This document shows positions 50,562-60,627 of a stretch of 64,000 nt of DNA, one piece after another. This DNA is from Lysinibacillus telephonicus (GTDB lineage: Bacteria > Bacillota > Bacilli > Bacillales_A > Planococcaceae). The number at the start of each line of letters is the position of its first letter. Position 1 is the stretch's first letter. A program made the position numbers and the translations under genes. The stretch spans positions 30,252 through 94,251 of the forward strand of contig NZ_RXNR01000008.1 in NCBI RefSeq assembly GCF_003966145.1, in the 5' to 3' direction. The notes below the pieces were generated by a model that worked only from the letters and a program-made list of their open reading frames with translations, was not told where the DNA came from and did not search any database.

Positions 50562-52916
50562 ATGTGGAAAAAGGTTTCAGCTTCTGCACTTGCATTATCG
50601 CTTGCAGTAACTGGTTTTGCTAATGTAGATCAAACAAATGCTGCAGCCAACGAGGTAACTCGTGGTGAGTATGTAAAAGCAGTAATTGATGCAATGGGAG
50701 TAAAATTAGGTACAGGGGCAACTATTAAATTTGAGGATGTTCCAGATTCATTAAAACCTTATATTGAAAAAGCAATCGAATTAAAATTAGTTTCTGGAAA
50801 AACAGAAACACAATTTGCCCCAAATGAAAAAATTACTCGTGAAGAAGCAGTTGTTATTGTAGCAAATGCCGTTCAAAGCAATGAAACTTTTTCAGAGGAT
50901 GTTTTAAACCAATTTAAAGATAATCAAGAGATTAAAGAAGAAAACCGTGATGAGATGGCTAAAGCAGTTGGATTAGGCATTTTAACAGGTTATGAAGATA
51001 AAACGATTAAACCAACTAATGTTTTATCTTATAAACATTTAGATAAAATTTTAGAGCGTTTCCTTGAAGACTATAAACCAGCTGAGTCAAATACAACAGT
51101 ATCACTTCGTATTTTAGGAACATCAGATATTCATACAAATATTATGAACTATGACTATTATAAAGATACTGAATCTAACAGTTTAGGATTAGTAAAAACA
51201 GCAACATTAATAAAACAAGCACAAAAAGAAAATAGCAATTCATTATTATTCGATAATGGAGATGCAATTCAAGGAACACCACTTGGTTCCTATAAACAAG
51301 CTATTGATGTATTAGAAGATGGTGAAGAACATCCATCTATTACAGCGATGGAGCTGCTAGGTTATGATGCTGCAACACTAGGAAACCATGAATTCAACTA
51401 TGGTTTAGATTACTTAGATGAAGTAGTTGATGATGCGGACTTCCCATATGTAAATGCAAATATTCGTGATGCAAATACAAAAGATTATAAATATACACCT
51501 TATGTACTAATTGATAAAGAAGTTGTTGATTCAACAGGAAAAACAACAACAATTAAAGTCGGAGTTACTGGAATTGTACCTCCGCAAATTTTAAACTGGG
51601 ACAAGTCTAATTTATTTGGAAAAGTAACTGTAGATGATTCAGTTGATGCAGTTGAAAAAGTAGTTCCTGAAATGCAGCAAGCAGGAGCAGACGTTATTGT
51701 AGTGCTTTCACATTCTGGCTTTGGTGATGCAACACACGAAGCAGGCGAAGAAGATGTAACATATCTACTTACAAAGGTTGAAGGTGTAGATGCAATTATT
51801 ACTGGCCACGCACATGGTGTATTCCCGGGTGAGGTTGATGCATCTTTAACAGGTGTTGATGTTGAAAAAGGTACAATGAATGGTGTACCAGTTGTGATGC
51901 CAGGAAAATACGGCAGCCATTTAGGTGTTATTGACTTAACACTTGAACAGCAAGGTGAAGATTGGGAAGTAGTAGCTGGTACAGGTGAAGTACGTGAAAT
52001 TGCAGAAGATGCTTCTGATGTAGATGCAACTATTGCCGCAGCAGTAAAAGAAGCTCATGAAGGAACAATTGAGTATGTTCGTGAAGCAGTAGGTGAAACA
52101 ACAGCTGATATTCATAGTTACTTCTCACAAGTACAAGATGATCCTTCCATCCAAATCGTTACAGATGCACAAAAGGCTTATGTACAAGGCAAAATTAAAG
52201 GTACTGAATTTGAAAGTCTTCCAGTTCTTTCAGCAGGTGCACCATTTAAAGCCGGTACGCGCAGCGATCCTGAGTACTATACATTTGTACCAAAAGGCCA
52301 ATTGGCAATTAAAAACGTAGCTGATTTATATTTATATGATAATACGCTTGCTATTTTAAAAGTTACTGGTGCAGATGTAAAAGAATGGCTTGAAATGTCA
52401 GCAGGTCAATTCAATCAAATTGATGGAAATAGCACTGCTGAGCAACAATTAATCAATTCTGATTTCCGTTCATATAACTATGATGTTATTGATGGAGTAA
52501 CATATGAAATCGATGTAACACAGCCAGCAAAATATGATGCAAGCGGTAATGTTGTAAATGAAGATGCAGAGCGTATTGTAAACTTACAATTTAACGGTGA
52601 ACCAATTGATTTAGAACAGGAATTTATTGTTGCGACAAACAACTATCGTGCAAATGGTACATTCCCAGGTGTTCGTAATGCAACATATGTAGAAATCTAT
52701 CCAGATGAAAATCGTCAAGCGATTATTGACTATATCATTGAAAACAAAACAATCGATCCATCTGCTGACGGCAACTGGAAATTTGCAGAGCTTCCAGCAA
52801 ACGTTAATGTTGTATTTGAATCATCTAAAAAAGCGGTTGAAGTTATTCCAGAAGGCAGCAATATCGAATACGTTGGCGATGGTACAGACGGATTTGGTAA
52901 ATATTCATTAAAATAA
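50562..52916 (+). CDS. SLH-anchored 5'-nucleotidase / cyclic phosphodiesterase
   Basis: 784 residues. Signal peptide MWKKVSASALALSLAVTGFA with cleavage near residue 29. Two to three SLH repeats at about 30-180 (VTRGEYVKAVIDAMGV, ITREEAVVIVANAV, FAPNEK), which anchor to pyruvylated secondary wall polymer. Metallophosphatase core: GTSDIHTNIMNYDYY, FDNGDAIQGTPLG, TLGNHEFNYG, VLSHSGFGD, ITGHAHGVFPG. C-terminal 5'-nucleotidase domain (SAGAPFKAGTRSDPEYYTF, LYLYDNTLAILKVTGADVKEWLEMSAGQFN). Salvages phosphate and nucleosides from extracellular nucleotides. N-terminal SLH placement with this enzyme is common in Lysinibacillus-like bacteria. Monocistronic, with SD GGAGGAATGAG. Confidence 0.92.
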   Translation: MWKKVSASALALSLAVTGFANVDQTNAAANEVTRGEYVKAVIDAMGVKLGTGATIKFEDVPDSLKPYIEKAIELKLVSGKTETQFAPNEKITREEAVVIVANAVQSNETFSEDVLNQFKDNQEIKEENRDEMAKAVGLGILTGYEDKTIKPTNVLSYKHLDKILERFLEDYKPAESNTTVSLRILGTSDIHTNIMNYDYYKDTESNSLGLVKTATLIKQAQKENSNSLLFDNGDAIQGTPLGSYKQAIDVLEDGEEHPSITAMELLGYDAATLGNHEFNYGLDYLDEVVDDADFPYVNANIRDANTKDYKYTPYVLIDKEVVDSTGKTTTIKVGVTGIVPPQILNWDKSNLFGKVTVDDSVDAVEKVVPEMQQAGADVIVVLSHSGFGDATHEAGEEDVTYLLTKVEGVDAIITGHAHGVFPGEVDASLTGVDVEKGTMNGVPVVMPGKYGSHLGVIDLTLEQQGEDWEVVAGTGEVREIAEDASDVDATIAAAVKEAHEGTIEYVREAVGETTADIHSYFSQVQDDPSIQIVTDAQKAYVQGKIKGTEFESLPVLSAGAPFKAGTRSDPEYYTFVPKGQLAIKNVADLYLYDNTLAILKVTGADVKEWLEMSAGQFNQIDGNSTAEQQLINSDFRSYNYDVIDGVTYEIDVTQPAKYDASGNVVNEDAERIVNLQFNGEPIDLEQEFIVATNNYRANGTFPGVRNATYVEIYPDENRQAIIDYIIENKTIDPSADGNWKFAELPANVNVVFESSKKAVEVIPEGSNIEYVGDGTDGFGKYSLK

Positions 52917-52961
52917 TTAATTTAACGACTTAGTAATTTTACAAGTTGTTATAAATAATTT

Positions 52962-52996
52962 AAAAGGGGCGTCCAGCTATTTGGAACGCCCCTTTA
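52962..52996 (+). terminator. Intrinsic terminator of the nucleotidase gene
   Basis: AAAGGGGCGT (52963-52972) pairs with ACGCCCCTTT (52985-52994), TA-rich tail. Confidence 0.8.
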
Positions 52997-53200
52997 TACG
53001 TTTAGTCATAGTTAACTACAAGAAAATCGTACTATATAAACTAAGTTTGGATGAGTGAATTTAGAGTTTTTTGATATGAAAGACTTAGTAAAACTTGCTT
53101 ATTAGGGCTTCAATTTACAAATGGTTAATAATTTATTAATAGTGCATTAATAACGTTGGTATAAAATGGGTAATAATACCCCTATTTATAAGGAGTCGCT

Positions 53201-54058
53201 ATGAATTCAGTACCATATACAAGAGAAACCTCATTTAATATATTCTCTTATCTAAAATATTTATTTAATAAAAGACATGATGATATGCTGTACTACAAAA
53301 GATATACTGAATTAAAAAAAATAATGATGGAAGAGTCGCTAGAAACTTTTTTTCAGCCTATTATAAATCTGCAAACGGGGAAAACTTTTGGATTTGAAGC
53401 TTTAAATCGTCCAGGACAATCTCAATATTTTTCCAGTGTAGATCATTTTTATGAATTTGTTGGACAAACCGATATGGTATTTGAGTTTGAGAAGTTTTGC
53501 AGAAATTTATCATTAAAAAGATATATATCTAGATTAAATACTGAATTAGCAAATGAAAATTTCACACTATTTATTAATATTCATCCACATGTTTTGCTGG
53601 ATAAAAACTATCATTATGGAGATACGTTGCAATCGTTAAATGTAATAGGAATTCAACCTGAACAGGTTGTATTCGAACTTACCGAGCGTAGTGCCGTAAC
53701 AGATTTTCAAGAATTCGAACGAGTACTTTCTCATTATCGTTCTCAAGGGTATCGTATAGCAATTGATGACGTAGGCTCGGGCTATAATAGTCTAAAAACT
53801 TTAATTTTCTTAAAACCTGAATTTATTAAATTAGATAGATCCTTAATCCACCACATTGATAGTAGTGCTCCAGGTCAACAGCTCGTATCACTAATTTATG
53901 ACTATGCGGAGCAATCAAATACAAAAATAATTGCAGAAGGGATTGAAAGAGTCGAGGAAATAAAATATTTACAAACTGTAGGAATCCATTATGCTCAAGG
54001 TTATGCTATAGGTAGACCAAATAGAGAGATTACGGTTGGTAAAATACCAAGTCTATAG
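53201..54058 (+). CDS. Stand-alone EAL-domain c-di-GMP phosphodiesterase
   Basis: 285 residues: a 40-residue basic N-terminal stretch, then an EAL domain with FFQPIINLQTGKTFGFEALNR (EAL motif), LFINIHPHVL (Asn metal ligand), FELTERSAV, AIDDVGSGYNSLKTL, KLDRSLI and IAEGIERVEE. The usual DDFGTGYS loop is DDVGSGYN, but the two Asp residues are kept, so it is probably active. No membrane segment. ATG 53201 follows AAGGAGT. The CBS-GGDDF gene begins 39 bp downstream, so an antagonistic pair is likely co-expressed. Confidence 0.9.
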   Translation: MNSVPYTRETSFNIFSYLKYLFNKRHDDMLYYKRYTELKKIMMEESLETFFQPIINLQTGKTFGFEALNRPGQSQYFSSVDHFYEFVGQTDMVFEFEKFCRNLSLKRYISRLNTELANENFTLFINIHPHVLLDKNYHYGDTLQSLNVIGIQPEQVVFELTERSAVTDFQEFERVLSHYRSQGYRIAIDDVGSGYNSLKTLIFLKPEFIKLDRSLIHHIDSSAPGQQLVSLIYDYAEQSNTKIIAEGIERVEEIKYLQTVGIHYAQGYAIGRPNREITVGKIPSL

Positions 54059-54097
54059 AAATTGTATGTAAAATCGATGCAAATAGGTGAGAAAATG

Positions 54098-55081
54098 ATG
54101 ACGAAAACAGAGGAAGTAGTGTCAAATATAGGTAGGATTGTGAAAACAGTACCCTATATTTCCCCATCGTTAAAAAATAAAGAAGTAGATAAATTATTTA
54201 CTGAAAACCCGAATTTACGAGGAATTGTAGTCGTGCATCATGAAAAACCCATTGCTCATATTACAAGAACACATTTCTATCAAAAGATTGGGACTTTGTA
54301 TGGTTATAATTTGTATATGGGCAGAGAAAGTAATTTGCTGGCAAAAACAAGCCCTCTAATTGTAGATTATTTTCAACCAATAACGGAAGTTAGTAAATTA
54401 GCGATGGAAAGAAAAGAAGAAGATTTATATGACGATGTTATTGTTACAAAAGATGATAAATTTGTTGGTGTTGTAAGTATTCGAGCCCTATTGATGGAAT
54501 TTGTTGATATACAGGTACAAATCGCCAGCTTCCTAAACCCACTTAGTAAATTGCCAGGGAATCATTTAATTGATAAACAATTGAGTGAAATTATTTATCT
54601 TGAAAAATATAGCATTATTTATTTTGATTTAGATCATTTTAAAACATACAATGATTTGTATGGTTTTAATAAAGGAGATAAAGTACTCCTTTTTTTAACG
54701 GATATTTTAAAAAGAAATGTAGCACAGAATGGTTATTTTTTAGGGCATATAGGTGGAGACGATTTTATGGCTATTCTTCCTCATTATGAAGTAGAGTCAA
54801 TCTGTCTAAATATTATTGAAGAATTTGATAGGAAGATTCCGAATTTTTATGAGGAAAAACATTTAAAGGACCCGACCTTCCGAGTGAAGGGAAGATCTGG
54901 AAATCTAGAAAAATTTACAATTATGACGTTATCAATAGCTGTTTTAACGAATGAAAACCAGCGTTTTGAAAAAATCGAGGATCTTTCAAATGCTGTGGCA
55001 TCGATTAAACGAAATTGCAAAAAGGTGAAGGCTAGTTGTTACCTTGTGAATAAATATGATTATATCCCAAAAACTGTATAA
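54098..55081 (+). CDS. CBS-domain / GGDDF (degenerate GGDEF) protein
   Basis: 327 residues. Residues ~10-140 look like a CBS pair (VPYISPSLKNKEVDKLFTENPNLRGIVVV, DDVIVTKDDKFVGVVSIRALL), known to sense adenine nucleotides. The GGDEF domain has IIYFDLDHFKTYNDLYGFNKGDKVL and GHIGGDDFMAIL: the signature is GGDDF, a conservative Asp for Glu change that may lower or abolish cyclase activity. Start ATG 54098 fits AGGTGAG 6 nt upstream; TTG 54062 has no SD. It sits directly after the EAL gene. Confidence 0.85.
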   Translation: MTKTEEVVSNIGRIVKTVPYISPSLKNKEVDKLFTENPNLRGIVVVHHEKPIAHITRTHFYQKIGTLYGYNLYMGRESNLLAKTSPLIVDYFQPITEVSKLAMERKEEDLYDDVIVTKDDKFVGVVSIRALLMEFVDIQVQIASFLNPLSKLPGNHLIDKQLSEIIYLEKYSIIYFDLDHFKTYNDLYGFNKGDKVLLFLTDILKRNVAQNGYFLGHIGGDDFMAILPHYEVESICLNIIEEFDRKIPNFYEEKHLKDPTFRVKGRSGNLEKFTIMTLSIAVLTNENQRFEKIEDLSNAVASIKRNCKKVKASCYLVNKYDYIPKTV

Positions 55082-55298
55082 AATATATTATCGGATGAGT
55101 AGGCGAAGCTAATTTCTCATTCGATTTTTTATTTATACTCCTTTGTTATGGATAAGATAATATTGAACTGCACCGACACCAAAATCCAAATAAGAATGGA
55201 ACGGAACTTTGAAATAATACTTCGAATTGTACTTTAGAATTTTTCACAGCATCAATAATTTTTAAGTAATCATTCATACTACACTAGAGGTGAAGAAA

Positions 55299-56492
55299 AT
55301 GTATAAGCTGTTAACACATAATGATTTAGATGGAGTTGGGTGTGGAATTTTAGCAAAACTTGCTTTTGGGCAGGAAGTAAAGGTGCGTTATAATTCAATA
55401 TCTTCTCTTAACCGTGAAATTGAGTTTTTTTTAGAAAATGATCCGCCAGATACGTTTTTATTTATTACCGACTTATCACCAAATGAGGAAAATGAAAAAA
55501 AGCTAGAAGATTATTTTAAGGAAATCGGAAATATTCAGCTGCTTGATCATCATAAAACGGCTATGCACTTAAATGATTATGAGTGGGGGCTTGTTTTAGT
55601 TGAGGATGAAGAAGGCAACTTAACATCCGCTACTTCGCTATTCTATGAATTTCTTGTATCGCAAAACCTTTTAAAGCCTACTAATGCAATTTCGGAATTT
55701 GTAGAGCTTGTTCGTCAGTACGATACATGGGAGTGGGAAAAGAATGAAAATCAAAAAGCACATGCTTTAAATTCACTCTTCTTCTTAGTGTCGATTGATG
55801 AATTTGAGGAAAAAATGATTGAGCGGTTGACTACAAATGATGAATATGATTTTGATGAATTTGAAAAAAGATTGCTAAATATGGAAGAAGATAAAATTGA
55901 GAGGTATATTCGCAGAAAAAAACGCGAAATTGTTCAAGCAGAAATTGGAGATTATTTTGCAGGGGTTATTTACGCGGAATCCTACCATTCTGAAGTAGGC
56001 AATGAATTAGGAAAAGAATATTCCCATCTGGATTATATCGTGATTTTAAATATGGGAAGCAAAAAAATTTCTTTTCGTACCATTCATGACCATGTAGATG
56101 TTTCAGAAATTGCAGGCATATTTGGTGGAGGTGGTCACCAAAAGGCGTCTGGCTGTACATTAACAGATGAAGCTTATAAACAGTATGTATTAGATACATT
56201 TCATTTAGATCCTCTACAGGAGGATGCAAAAAGAAACCGTTATAACATAAAACAATCTTCTTTTGGTTCGTTGTATAAAAATCGTAATGAAGATATTTTT
56301 CTTATTTATTTAAAATCAGATGAACATTGGGTCATTGAAAAAAATAAAGTTGCTCTTGAACAAACCTTTACTAGCTTTGAACAAGCTGAACGTTTTTTAA
56401 AGCGCAATTTCGAAGCTTGGCTAGTAAGGGACGACGTTTTTGTGGAGTATTTAATGAATGAAATCGAAAAGTTGAGTAATAAAGAGGAATAG
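55299..56492 (+). CDS. nrnB: NrnB-like DHH/DHHA1 oligoribonuclease
   Basis: 397 residues. THNDLDGVGCGILAK, ITDLSPNEE, LLDHHKTA (the DHH motif) and the DHHA1 glycine-rich GIFGGGGHQKASGCTL, followed by a C-terminal ~100-residue extension typical of B. subtilis NrnB (YngD). Hydrolyses 2-5-mer RNA; such enzymes also cleave pGpG, the product of EAL phosphodiesterases, which fits the surrounding c-di-GMP genes. Start ATG 55299, since GAGGTG (55287-55292) is the SD and includes the GTG that would extend the frame. Confidence 0.9.
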   Translation: MYKLLTHNDLDGVGCGILAKLAFGQEVKVRYNSISSLNREIEFFLENDPPDTFLFITDLSPNEENEKKLEDYFKEIGNIQLLDHHKTAMHLNDYEWGLVLVEDEEGNLTSATSLFYEFLVSQNLLKPTNAISEFVELVRQYDTWEWEKNENQKAHALNSLFFLVSIDEFEEKMIERLTTNDEYDFDEFEKRLLNMEEDKIERYIRRKKREIVQAEIGDYFAGVIYAESYHSEVGNELGKEYSHLDYIVILNMGSKKISFRTIHDHVDVSEIAGIFGGGGHQKASGCTLTDEAYKQYVLDTFHLDPLQEDAKRNRYNIKQSSFGSLYKNRNEDIFLIYLKSDEHWVIEKNKVALEQTFTSFEQAERFLKRNFEAWLVRDDVFVEYLMNEIEKLSNKEE

Positions 56493-56516
56493 AAATAGTT
56501 ATTTTATACTAGTTAT

Positions 56517-56545
56517 AAAAAGTGCTTATTTAAGCACTTTTTATA
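56517..56545 (+). terminator. Intrinsic terminator of nrnB
   Basis: AAAAAGTGCTT (56517-56527) pairs with AAGCACTTTTT (56532-56542), loop ATTT. Confidence 0.9.
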
Positions 56546-56662
56546 ATTTTAAAATTAAAATTATAGACAAAAGGTGTATAATTAATGAATGTTTTATATG
56601 TCATTTGTAATGTGAATAAAGTAAAATATTAATAATATTATTGGAAATTAAGAGAGGCAATT

Positions 56663-59068
56663 ATGGATAGGCAAATGAAGAGGCAACTCGATACGTTAGA
56701 TCAATTATTAAAATTATTTAGTAAACAAAAAGATTGTATAGTAGTTATTAATAATTTAGGAAACATTTTATATTTGAATGCAAATGCAGAAAGGATGTTT
56801 TTTGCCACAAGTAATCATGTTGTTGGAATGTCTATCAATACTCTTATCCTAAATTATAACCACCTAGAGAATACAAATAGGCAAAAACATCAATTATATA
56901 TAGCTATTAAGGAATCTAAAAATCACTTTTGGATAGATATACAAACTTATACATTTACTTCTGGGGATGAGCAATTCCAAGTATTGCTTATAAATGATGT
57001 GCACGATAATAAAAGTGAATCAGAATTAATAAAACAAATGAAGATTGAATTTCTTAATAAAATGCAAAATCTTAAAAACGGTTTTTTTTCGATGGCAAAA
57101 AATGAAGAAGATAGAATTATCTATACGATGGCTATCGGAAAGTTATTTGAGGAAATAGGAATAATAACCTCATCATTATATAGAAAAACACCTTTTGAGA
57201 TTTTCCCAAGAGAGCTAGCGTTGTATAAACAACACCATTATGAGAAAGCGTTTGAGGGGAAGCGCATTAATTATGAAATTGAATTGAATGGAAGACAGGT
57301 ATTTGTTGATATTACACCTATTCTGCATGGTGAGGAAGTAACTGAGATTGTTGCTTCTGTAAATGATATTACAGAATTAAGATCAACGCAAAAAGAGCTT
57401 CAAATCAATCAAGGGCAATTCCAATCTTTGTTTAAATTTAGTCAAGACTACATCATTGTTTTTAATACAGATTCACAAATTATAGATATGAATCCGCGTA
57501 CTTTTGAATTATTTGGACTTTCGAGTGATGATATTAAAAATAATCAAATAAGGGAACAAATCGTTGAAAGTTATTTAGGGGATATTGGTGATTATTTTGA
57601 AAAAGCAGTACAAGGAAACGTACAAAATTTTGAAATAAATATAATAAACAAAAATAACGATAAATTATATTTTAATATAACATTAATCCCTATTATTATT
57701 GATAATCGAGTTAGAGGTATATATTTAATTGGCAAGGATATTTCTGAACAAAAATACATTCAGGAGACTAATGCATATTTAGCAGATCATGATGAACTTA
57801 CTAATATTGCTAATAGGAGAGGTATAGAAAAGAAAGTAAACAGAGCCTTACAATATGCAAAAAACAATAAAATGCAACTAGCGATATTATTAATCGATTT
57901 AGATCGCTTTAAATCTATTAATGATACACTCGGACATATGATTGGTGATCAACTCCTCAAACAAATTGCTGAACGATTATTAAATTGTCTTGATAATGAA
58001 AAGCAATATGCTGCCCGAATGGGTGGAGATGAATTTATGATTCTTTGTCAACATGTTGCTTCCTGTGATGAAGTAATTACAATAGCAGAGAAGATATTAC
58101 AGAGTTTTGTATCACCATTTTTTATTCAAGATTTTGAATTGTTAATTTCTACAAGCATCGGGATTAGTATCTATCCAACAGGCGGAAATGATCTTGTTGA
58201 ATTAATGAAAAAAGCTGATATTGCTCTTTATAATGCAAAAGAGTTAGGCCGTAATATGTATCAAATTTATGATCAATCAATGAGTAAAAGGAGTTATCAG
58301 TCCTTTTTTTTAGAGAGAGATTTAAGAAAAGCAATCTTTAATAATGAGTTTATAGTGTATTTACAACCGCGTGTTGATGCATTAACAGGAAAAATAATAA
58401 GTGCCGAGGCTTTAATACGTTGGGAGCATCCAGAAATCGGGTTAGTTTCTCCAGGCGATTTTATTCCACTTGCTGAAGAAACTGGTCTTATCATTCCGAT
58501 TGGGAAATGGATGAAGCGAAAAGTTTGTGAACTCCTTGTTGCATGGAGAAAAGCAGGGTTGCGACTAATACCGATTAGTGTGAATATTAGTTCTCAACGC
58601 TTTTTACAAAAAAGTTTTTCTAAGGATATTTTGGATTTGTTAAATGAATATAATCTTGATGGTGAATGGCTCGAAATAGAAATTACTGAAAATTCAATTA
58701 TGAGAAACGAAGAAAATGTACAAAAAACCTTGAAGGAACTAAAGGAACTTGGAGTTAAAATTTATATAGATGATTTTGGTACGGGTTACTCTTCTTTCAA
58801 TTATTTAAAAACATTTCAGCTTGATGGAGTCAAAATTGATCGTTCTTTTATTCAGAATATTTCTTCTGAATCAGAGAATGCCAGTATTACTACAGCAATG
58901 ATAAAAATGGCGCAGCATCTAAAAATGGAGGTTATCGCTGAAGGTGTTGAGACAAAGGGAGAATTAGACTATTTACTAGAACAAAGCTGTCATCAAATTC
59001 AAGGCTTCTATTTTGGTAAACCTTGTCCAATTAAAGAATTTGAACGGAAATATTTGATAAATACATAG
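56663..59068 (+). CDS. PAS-PAS-GGDEF-EAL c-di-GMP signalling protein
   Basis: 801 residues, no membrane helix. PAS-like domains at about 15-110 (IVVINNLGNILYLNANAERMF) and about 250-365 (YIIVFNTDSQIIDMNPRTFELFGLS), possibly a third divergent one between. The GGDEF domain is intact (LLIDLDRFKSINDTLGH, ARMGGDEFMIL); the EAL domain is intact (AEALIRWEHPE, LEIEITENSI, YIDDFGTGYSSFNYLK, EVIAEGVETKGE). Likely a cytosolic bifunctional or conditionally biased enzyme. ATG 56663 follows AAGAGAGGC. Monocistronic with a terminator. Confidence 0.93.
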   Translation: MDRQMKRQLDTLDQLLKLFSKQKDCIVVINNLGNILYLNANAERMFFATSNHVVGMSINTLILNYNHLENTNRQKHQLYIAIKESKNHFWIDIQTYTFTSGDEQFQVLLINDVHDNKSESELIKQMKIEFLNKMQNLKNGFFSMAKNEEDRIIYTMAIGKLFEEIGIITSSLYRKTPFEIFPRELALYKQHHYEKAFEGKRINYEIELNGRQVFVDITPILHGEEVTEIVASVNDITELRSTQKELQINQGQFQSLFKFSQDYIIVFNTDSQIIDMNPRTFELFGLSSDDIKNNQIREQIVESYLGDIGDYFEKAVQGNVQNFEINIINKNNDKLYFNITLIPIIIDNRVRGIYLIGKDISEQKYIQETNAYLADHDELTNIANRRGIEKKVNRALQYAKNNKMQLAILLIDLDRFKSINDTLGHMIGDQLLKQIAERLLNCLDNEKQYAARMGGDEFMILCQHVASCDEVITIAEKILQSFVSPFFIQDFELLISTSIGISIYPTGGNDLVELMKKADIALYNAKELGRNMYQIYDQSMSKRSYQSFFLERDLRKAIFNNEFIVYLQPRVDALTGKIISAEALIRWEHPEIGLVSPGDFIPLAEETGLIIPIGKWMKRKVCELLVAWRKAGLRLIPISVNISSQRFLQKSFSKDILDLLNEYNLDGEWLEIEITENSIMRNEENVQKTLKELKELGVKIYIDDFGTGYSSFNYLKTFQLDGVKIDRSFIQNISSESENASITTAMIKMAQHLKMEVIAEGVETKGELDYLLEQSCHQIQGFYFGKPCPIKEFERKYLINT

Positions 59069-59076
59069 AAAATATT

Positions 59077-59117
59077 AAAAAGTGCGTGTCCTATTTTAAG
59101 GATTCGCACTTTTTAGC
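59077..59117 (+). terminator. Intrinsic terminator of PAS-GGDEF-EAL gene
   Basis: Arms 59077-59091 and 59100-59114 (AAAAAGTGCG...CGCACTTTTT) form a 14-pair stem with one G-T. Confidence 0.88.
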
Positions 59118-59304
59118 ATAAGTAAATTAAAGAATACCTCAATTTAGCACATGTCTAGCTATTCCGCTCTGGCTTCCTCTAATAATCCAAAAAATTGAAA
59201 ACAAATAGATCTATCATATATTATGAGTTTAAAACATGTATTAATTTACAAGTTAAAAATTGTTTTCAATTTTAGAGATGATGCAAAATAGAGGAGTGGG
59301 AATT

Positions 59305-60366
59305 TTGGAAATTGGTTTAACGACATTTGTTGAAACAACACCTGATGTCAATAATGGGAAAGTAATCAGCCATGCAGAAAGGATACGTGAAGTAGTAGAA
59401 GAAATTGTTTTAGCAGATGAGATTGGATTAGATGTATTTGGAGTAGGTGAACATCATAGAAAGGATTATGCTTGCTCTGCTCCAGCAGTATTACTTGCAG
59501 CAGCCGCTTCAAGAACAAAACGAATAAGACTAACAAGTGCTGTTTCTGTTCTATCCTCTGATGATCCAGTACGAGTGTTCCAAGAATTTTCAACGGTTGA
59601 TGCCATTTCGAATGGAAGAGCAGAAATTATGGCGGGTCGAGGTTCTTTTATCGAGTCCTTTCCTCTATTTGGCTTTAATTTGCAAGATTATGATGAATTG
59701 TTTGAAGAAAAGTTAGATTTATTATTAAAAATACGAGATGAAGAAATTATTAATTGGACTGGCAAGTACCGACCCTCAATACCGAATCGAGGAGTTTACC
59801 CACGCCCTGTCCAAAATCAATTGCCTGTTTGGATTGCCAGTGGTGGAACACCGCAATCGGTTGCACGTGCAGGAGCTCTTGGATTGCCGCTTGCACTTGC
59901 GATTATAGGGGGTAGCCCGCTGCAGTTTGCACCGCTTGTGAGGCTTTATTATGATGCTGCAAGGAAAGCTGGTCATGATACATCTAAGCTTACTGTTGCA
60001 TCACATTCTCATGGCTTTGTTGCAGATAGTACAGAAATTGCGGTAGAAAAGTTTTTCCCTCCTACACAATATGCAATGAATGTTTTAGGGAGAGAGCGCG
60101 GATGGGGTCCATACACTAGAGAAACATTTGACTATGCCCGCAGTTTACAAGGAGCATTATATGTTGGCGATGTGAAAACTGTTGCTGAAAAAATTATTTT
60201 TCTACGCAAAAATGTAGGTATTACTCGCTTTATGCTTCACTGCCCCGTTGGCTCTATGCCTCATGAAGATGTTATGAGGGCCATTGAATTGCTTGGCAAG
60301 GAAGTAGCTCCAATTGTACGACAAGAAATAGCTCGCTGGGAAGCTGCAGGAGAACCACAAGAGTAG
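59305..60366 (+). CDS. LLM-class flavin-dependent oxidoreductase
   Basis: 353 residues, luciferase-like TIM barrel: EIGLTTFVETTPD, DVFGVGEHHRKDYACSAPAVLLAAAASRTKRIRLTSAVSVLSSDDPVRVFQEFSTVDAISNGRAEIMAGRGSFIESFPLFG is typical of the FMN-dependent LLM family. Substrate unknown. Start TTG 59305 is preferred because GAGGAG lies 8 nt upstream and the family begins at EIGL; the in-frame extension to 59260 would translate the SD. It has its own terminator. Confidence 0.87.
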   Translation: MEIGLTTFVETTPDVNNGKVISHAERIREVVEEIVLADEIGLDVFGVGEHHRKDYACSAPAVLLAAAASRTKRIRLTSAVSVLSSDDPVRVFQEFSTVDAISNGRAEIMAGRGSFIESFPLFGFNLQDYDELFEEKLDLLLKIRDEEIINWTGKYRPSIPNRGVYPRPVQNQLPVWIASGGTPQSVARAGALGLPLALAIIGGSPLQFAPLVRLYYDAARKAGHDTSKLTVASHSHGFVADSTEIAVEKFFPPTQYAMNVLGRERGWGPYTRETFDYARSLQGALYVGDVKTVAEKIIFLRKNVGITRFMLHCPVGSMPHEDVMRAIELLGKEVAPIVRQEIARWEAAGEPQE

Positions 60367-60384
60367 AATACTACAAAGAAATTG

Positions 60385-60430
60385 AGAGGTTGTTCAGAAA
60401 ATAAACCATTCTGTGCAGCCTCTTTACTTT
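60385..60430 (+). terminator. Intrinsic terminator of LLM gene
   Basis: AGAGGTTG..CAGAA (60385-60399) pairs with TTCTG..CAGCCTCT (60409-60423), then TTACTTTT. Confidence 0.8.
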
Positions 60431-60627
60431 TTAGTATATGTTTAAGATTTATACTTCTAAGGTAAGGTAGTTATTCCATTTAAGGAGCAATCTATAAAAT
60501 TTACGAACGCCCATTCAACTACTTCTTAAGTCTTAGTTGAAATTACATTCTAGGGTCGTTAATTAAACAGTATACTTCCTGTAATCTAATAAAGAAAAAT
60601 GAATTCAAATTTGAAAGGAAGATTAAT

